Assembly: GCA_016808115.1 (NCBI GenBank)
Contig: JAEQBH010002870.1
Location: forward strand, 186,001-250,000
Direction of reading: 5' to 3'
DNA length: 64,000 nucleotides
Source of the DNA: Tetrastigma voinierianum
Lineage: Eukaryota > Streptophyta > Magnoliopsida > Vitales > Vitaceae
The notes beneath the pieces were generated by a model. That model had not been told where the DNA came from. It saw only the letters and a program-made list of their open reading frames with translations, and ran no database searches. This document shows positions 59,236 through 64,000 of the stretch, piece after piece; within the stretch, counting starts at the first letter, position 1; each line of letters begins with the position of its first letter. Made by a program: the position numbers and the translations under genes.

Positions 59236-60556
59236 TGTAAGACCCGAGAAATTCCAATTTCTGGAAAAAGAACAATTGTAATTTGATTGAATTGAAATTT
59301 ATTCTCTAGATCTCCCGGATGGCCAACAGTTTCACCGTTGGAATCATCTCAAATCTAGCTAGCACGTCAAATTTAGTCAGGTAGGAGCGATTGAATTTAC
59401 ATGTTTCGAGGCATCGCGTTTGATTGCCGTAAAGCGGTTTTGATGCGTGAAAGTCACATGTAACACGTACTCATGTGCCATGTAAGTGGTATGAGTGAAA
59501 GGATGAAAATGGACGGTAGAGGTAGTCATGAATGTTAAAACTGGGAAAATAAGGGACATAATTTGTAATTTGAAATTTGATTAAATGGCATAAAAAGACA
59601 AAAACGCTACAGTGTCATCTCCTACACTTAAGAGACCAAAACAAAAACGTGCTGGGGAGAATTTTTGACAGTGGCTGTGGGTTTGAATATTTTAGAGAGA
59701 GAATGTCTGACTTCTCTCTAAAATATCGGGCGATCCGACCGTCGGCAGTTTTCGGGACAAGAAGGAAAGGCTGCTCTGCTCGGAGAGGGCCGGCGTGGGT
59801 GCCCAGTTTAGGGAGTTTCCTCAAACTCGAGAGGTAGGGTTTCTCCCCTGGGTTTTTACACTTTATTTAAGTGTTTTCAATGTTCGGTTGGTTTGAGGCA
59901 TTGAGCAATGGTTTGGTCAGTCCCAAAACTTGGGACCCGAATTGTAAATTTTGAAATCATTGTGCCGTCCATCGCGGGCGCGGGCATTGGGTTGATTAAT
60001 TGTGTAATTTGTGAAATAAATCATGTATTAGTTGGAATGAGGCCACGGAAATAGCCGTGAGCCGAGTTCACAAAGTGAACCTATGATTAGTGATTTTGAG
60101 AATAATGTAGGGGTTTCACTATTCTTGAATAGTGTTCACAAAATATATTTTGTGTGAAAATGTGTTTGGTTGAGTGATTCAAGTCGAATTGCTCGTGTTT
60201 GATCATTAGCCCATGTGAGCTAATTTTGATGTGATGAAATGCGTAATTACATAACATGATTGTGTGATTGAATTTTATGTGAATATATGCATGTTTATAA
60301 ATTTTATGTGACATAGACGTAATGGAATTGGCATCATGCATTCCATATGCAGGAACCTAGGATGATAGGGTATTGAGTGCATGAGGTGAGTCTAGAATGA
60401 ATGGTTTCGGAGGGTTGTCTAAAACTAAAAATGATCGAAGGGTAGTCCATAAATAATATCAATCGTCGGAGATGGCCAATTGATATACATCGGAGGGTAG
60501 TCCATAAATAATATCAATCGTCGGAGGCGGCAATTGATATACACATGGAGGGTTGT
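59236..60556 (+). mobile_element. Truncated LTR inserted in RLP 2
   Basis: It starts TGTAAGACCCGAGAAATTCC at 59,236 inside the C-terminal LRR of the receptor gene. It carries the family landmarks (ttattctctagatctc near 59,298, gtgagctaattttgatg near 60,215, gagtgcatgaggtgagt near 60,375) and three hairpin units (60,409-60,556). It breaks off inside the array (…ggagggttgt), and the usual remaining part of about 0.6 kb is absent. The next base starts an inverted LTR of the same family. Confidence 0.88.
60409..60556 (+). repeat. Hairpin-unit array, truncated by a junction
   Basis: Phase markers lie near 60,409, 60,437, 60,492 and 60,546. Units 2 and 3 are almost identical (agggtagtccataaataata, tcaatcgtcgg, then caattgatata), with atatcaat/attgatat arms around a GC-rich loop. 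Confidence 0.8.
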
Positions 60557-62654
60557 TGTAACACCCCGTCCGATGAGTGCATGGCTCTGTGTAAGCGCGG
60601 GGCGCGTATGTGTGGCCTTGCGAAAGAGTCAGTTAATGACCGTCGGCCCGAACACTCGTGTATGTCGAGGTGACAGGCATTTCTCCATGAATCGAGGGGC
60701 GAGTCTCCTTTGTGCGGGGAGCTCTACCAAAATAAAAACCTGCAGCATACCTGTCCCTGAGCATTTCCAATATATCCAATATGTTCAATATATCCAATCA
60801 CATGAGTAATCGGCCACTTGGGCCCTGGCTTGATACTCATAATACACTAACTATCAGATCACCACTATATGCAAATAGTTACAGAGTTACAATATTTTCA
60901 CTCTTATACAATACATATATTAAAATTAGAGATTTCAATACATGTATATATCATCAACCAAAGCACAACCGGCTTTCTTCTAATCCTCGATCCCTAGGGC
61001 TGCTAGTCCCTACATAGCTCCACCTTGCTGTAAAATAATATCCATCGCCCGGAATTTGAGCTAATGCTGATAGTGGAATCGGCCTAGTAGACTACTCACC
61101 ACCTAAGTGCAGTGCAATGTTCCAATGGAAACACATTGAAGCAAATGCATGATCCTACTTGAATGTCACCACGTGCTTCGAGATCCAGGAGTCCTCAGGC
61201 TCCATCCACTACGCCTAAGCCTCATTGGCGAAAATTATTATTTTGTTTGTTTGTGGAGCGACCACTCCGATGTGTATATATATCAATTGGGCACTCCGGC
61301 TGATTGATATATTATTTGTTTGTTGACTACCTCCGATGAATATCAATTGGAAGTTTGCTTTCAGATATTTTATTTGTTCAGGACTATCCATGAATATCAA
61401 TTGGGCCGCTTCGACATTGATATTTTATTTACTTGTGGACTACCCGATAATTAATATTTTTAGACAACCCTCCGAACCGCTTTTCTAGACTCATCTCATG
61501 CACTCACTCCTATCCTAGGGGTGTTCTAAAGGCATATGGAATGCATGTATGCCATTTCACATACAATTAATCACAAGCAAATATATATACATGAATATAC
61601 TCGCATAATTCAAATCACACAATCATGTTATGTAATTATACATTTTATCACATCAAAATTAGCTCACTTGGGCTAATGATCAAACACGAGCAATTTAATT
61701 TAAATCACTAGTCCAAACACATATTTTCACAAAAATATATTTTGAGAACATCGCTTTTCGAATAGTGAAACCCCCTGCTACTATTCCTAAAAATCACAGA
61801 AATCATCGTCTACTCTAAGAACCCGGTTTCACGGCTACTTCCCGCCCTCAATCCAATCAATACATGATTTATCACAAAATGCATCAATTAACAACCCAAA
61901 TCAGCCATGGAACGGCCACGGCTGCTCCATTTTTCTTTCAAAAATTTGTATCAATTCTTGGGACCGATCAAACGGCCCCTCACAACCTCATTCTACTCAA
62001 ATGACTGTGAAACACTTTAAAATAATAAATCAAGTAGGAGAAACCCCTACCTCTCGAGCTTTTTCAAAACTCACAAATTGCACCACGCGAAGTCCCTCTC
62101 CGCAGCCAGCCTTCTTGTCCCGAGATCGCCGACGCTTCCATCGCCCGTATTTTTAGAGAGAAGTCTCTCTCTCTCTAAAGAAATTCTCCCATTTTCGGCT
62201 ACTGCAAGCTTCTGGTTCTCCATTTCACGTTTTTCCCTTTTTGCCTTTTGAAGAATACAAACACTATTTAGTGTTTGTCTTATTCTCATTTAATAAATTC
62301 TCAAAATGATACTTGTTCATTTCCCGCGAAATTCCTGGCCTATCTCACTGTCCATTTTCATCATTTCCTCACTCATACCACTTACGCATACGAAGATTTG
62401 AAAGAGATGGAAGTGATTCTCATAAGACTGAATATCGCTTTTTACAAGACTAAACGCTGACACAAACGCGCTAACTCCGACCGTCTTTAACGCACTAAAT
62501 TTTACGCATAGTTAGATTTTGCAGACGATTCAATCCAAGTGAAACTGCTTGTCATCCGCATCTAGAGAATTCGGATTTTTTAACCGGGGGCCAACAATTT
62601 TGTAATTAAATTACGATTTTGCCATTATTCCATAAATTGAAATTTTGTCTTACA
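60557..62654 (-). mobile_element. Inverted LTR of the same family
   Basis: On the minus strand it runs from TGTAAGACAAAATTTC (62,654) to …GGGGTGTTACA (60,557). Landmarks appear inverted: gagctctacc near 60,720, 'aattagctcacttgggctaa' near 61,657 and 'tctagagaattcggat' near 62,560. It has four or five hairpin units (61,256-61,475), the most of any copy here. The left flank is gttgt and the right flank atgtg, so no target duplication is seen. Together with its neighbour it forms a tail-to-tail inverted pair. Confidence 0.85.
61256..61475 (-). repeat. Hairpin-unit array, 4-5 units
   Basis: Phase markers (gactacctccg and variants) lie near 61,256, 61,323, 61,382, 61,437 and 61,471. Arms such as atatcaattggg … gattgatat are visible in most units. 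Confidence 0.7.
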
Positions 62655-62670
62655 ATGTGCACCATGCTAT

Positions 62671-64000
62671 TGTAAAGGATAAAATTGTAAAGTTTTCAAA
62701 GAATTATGACACTTGCAATTAAGGAAAGCGGAGGAAAGTATAATTAACTGCTTTTTAAATAAGAAATAATAATAATAAATTGCCAAAATAGTTCAGTGGA
62801 TCTCGAAAATTTCTAGATCTCGATGATCTAAACGAATCGCGCCATAAGTTCGTACGTCTTTTCACGAAATCTAGTATCTACAAAGCCATGAATTCAGACA
62901 AATGGGAATATTTTACTAATTTCTAGGCGACGGTTTAGAGAAACTCGAAAACGGATTTTAGAAAATTCGAAAATGCAATATTTAAAGAATATTCAATTAG
63001 ATAAACTAAATTGAAACCTGGGATTTAAATAAATTGTTTCGGAGTTGAAACGGACCGGGAAATGAAAGAAAAAAGGGACATGTGGGTCCCACTTAAAAAA
63101 AAAAAAAAAACGAAAATAAAAAAGAATAAAAGTCGGTTGCATGGAGAAAGACGGACACAGCGTCCAGAGAGAGAGAGATAGCGTGAGGAGAGGTTTTTTT
63201 TATTTTTATTTTTTTCTTTCTTTCTCGGGATGGCGAAAATCGATCGAGGTTTTCATCTGAGCATATGTGTTGGTATACGCGACGAGAGCTACGCATAGAT
63301 ACCAATATCTTAGCCTTTTGTCAAACTTTAAAAGCGTAAAATTTGCCTACGAAAAGTATTTCCTCGGCCCTAAATGCCATATAATGGCTTGAAATTTTCA
63401 GAGGAAACAGGTCAGAACTGAGATCCCAAAATTCTTAGACTGAGTTTAGAATTTTTAGGAATTTTGGGACTCGTGTTCTGGACAATGCATGAATTTCTAA
63501 TCAAGTTTCTGGACATGAAGAATTGTGGAGCAGAGTCAACGTTCAGATGTAATCTAAATGTTTCGGATTTTTGCATTCTAATGAGCGCCTCGAGCCAAAA
63601 AAGTTGACTAAAATGTATAGTTTTTATAGTACATTTAATGTGTAAGGACATTTTTTAATAATTTCACACATATTATCGATGTCCTTATCGAATGAACTAG
63701 CACGTAAAGCTTTGTTAGAATCGGTTTGCTCGATATAGTCACTTTGAAAGCCCGTATGTTTTATGGTTAAAACGCGAACCGAGGCATTTTCGCATTTCTA
63801 GCGGATTGTGTAGGCGATTCCGAGCATCCGTTTAATTCAGAGCTGACAAGAATTGTAAGAAATTAGTCGAGAAAAAGGTGAGTACTCAAAATCATTTTCT
63901 AAAACGAAAGTGTTTAAATTACAATTTTGTAAAGTGCTTTGAAAATATAGATTTATAAAGCATTTGTTTTACCTCCCACTTGTTATACTCAGCAGAAAAG
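62671..64000 (+). mobile_element. Diverged LTR, running off the window
   Basis: It starts TGTAAAGGATAAAATTG and shares only the early landmark of the family (tctagatctcgatgatctaa near 62,812, cacgaaatctagtatct near 62,863). It contains the palindrome gtgggtcccac near 63,082, an A-run, a gagagagagaga leader-like stretch near 63,166, and a gtgagtactcaaaatc block near 63,878. There is no coding domain before the window ends. It could be a solo LTR or the 5' LTR of an element beyond the edge. Confidence 0.5.

Noticed and set aside
60557..62671. Idea that the inverted LTR inserted cleanly into the neighbouring LTR
   Set aside because: The sequence after 62,654 does not resume the interrupted LTR and the flanks (gttgt, atgtg) do not match.
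1..64000. tRNA, rRNA or other structured RNA genes
   Set aside because: I scanned for tRNA-like cloverleaf ends and found only the primer-binding sites complementary to initiator Met tRNA; no rRNA-like sequence was seen.

Overview
This window is nuclear DNA of a flowering plant, most likely a eudicot. It has no bacterial-style operons. It holds a pair of Cf-9/RLP-type leucine-rich-repeat receptor-like protein genes, split exons with GT/AG borders, very AT-rich intergenic DNA and a large load of Ty3/Gypsy LTR retrotransposons. I found no intact, confidently functional gene. Every protein-coding piece I recognise is a fragment, is frameshifted or is interrupted. The species cannot be named from this sequence alone.

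Layout. (1) 1-3,100: repeat debris, a 40-bp x 6 tandem repeat, and on the minus strand the N-terminal exons of an ATL58/59-like RING-H2 membrane protein whose RING I cannot find. (2) 3,200-19,100: an old direct duplication. Copy I (about 3,640-8,110) carries the first two exons of a VDAC porin pseudogene. Copy II (about 8,390-19,105) carries a second VDAC exon 2 and was later split by two minus-strand LTRs (9,076-11,252 and 14,173-16,987) and a small TIR element. (3) 19,100-27,300: AT-rich, gene-free DNA with four degenerate copies of one repeat, leading into the 5' flank of a receptor gene. (4) 27,330-30,170: RLP pseudogene 1, which reaches its C-terminal membrane segment but is heavily frameshifted. 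(5) 30,750-43,739: a nested pair. A roughly 2.0-kb solo LTR bounded by the 5-bp duplication ATGTT is split by a complete 10.9-kb Tekay/Del-like chromovirus bounded by its own 5-bp duplication TGTCG. (6) 43,740-45,427: small unidentified exon-like pieces on the minus strand. (7) 45,428-53,989: a second, more decayed Ty3/Gypsy element whose LTRs belong to the same family as the solo LTR. (8) 56,706-59,235: RLP gene 2. It is open for 541 codons with a signal peptide and about 19 LRRs, then has very few lesions until an LTR cuts it. (9) 59,236-64,000: three further LTRs, two of them abutting in inverted orientation.

How it fits together. The two receptor genes are copies of one another and share about 0.7-1.1 kb of 5' flank, so this is a remnant of an immune-receptor cluster eroded by one LTR family. 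I count five solo or partial members of that family plus the LTR pair of the second element. The family carries a variable array of about 55-65-bp units, many of which can form hairpins. The chromovirus LTR carries a separate array of about 187-bp units.

Caution. The two LTRs of the chromovirus are identical by eye over about 285 bp in AT-rich sequence, yet differ by many small indels in adjacent CG-rich sequence. Some 'frameshifts' in repeats, and perhaps in the ATL and VDAC pieces, may therefore be consensus errors. Pseudogene calls outside 56.7-59.2 kb should be read with that in mind. All alignments were done by eye.
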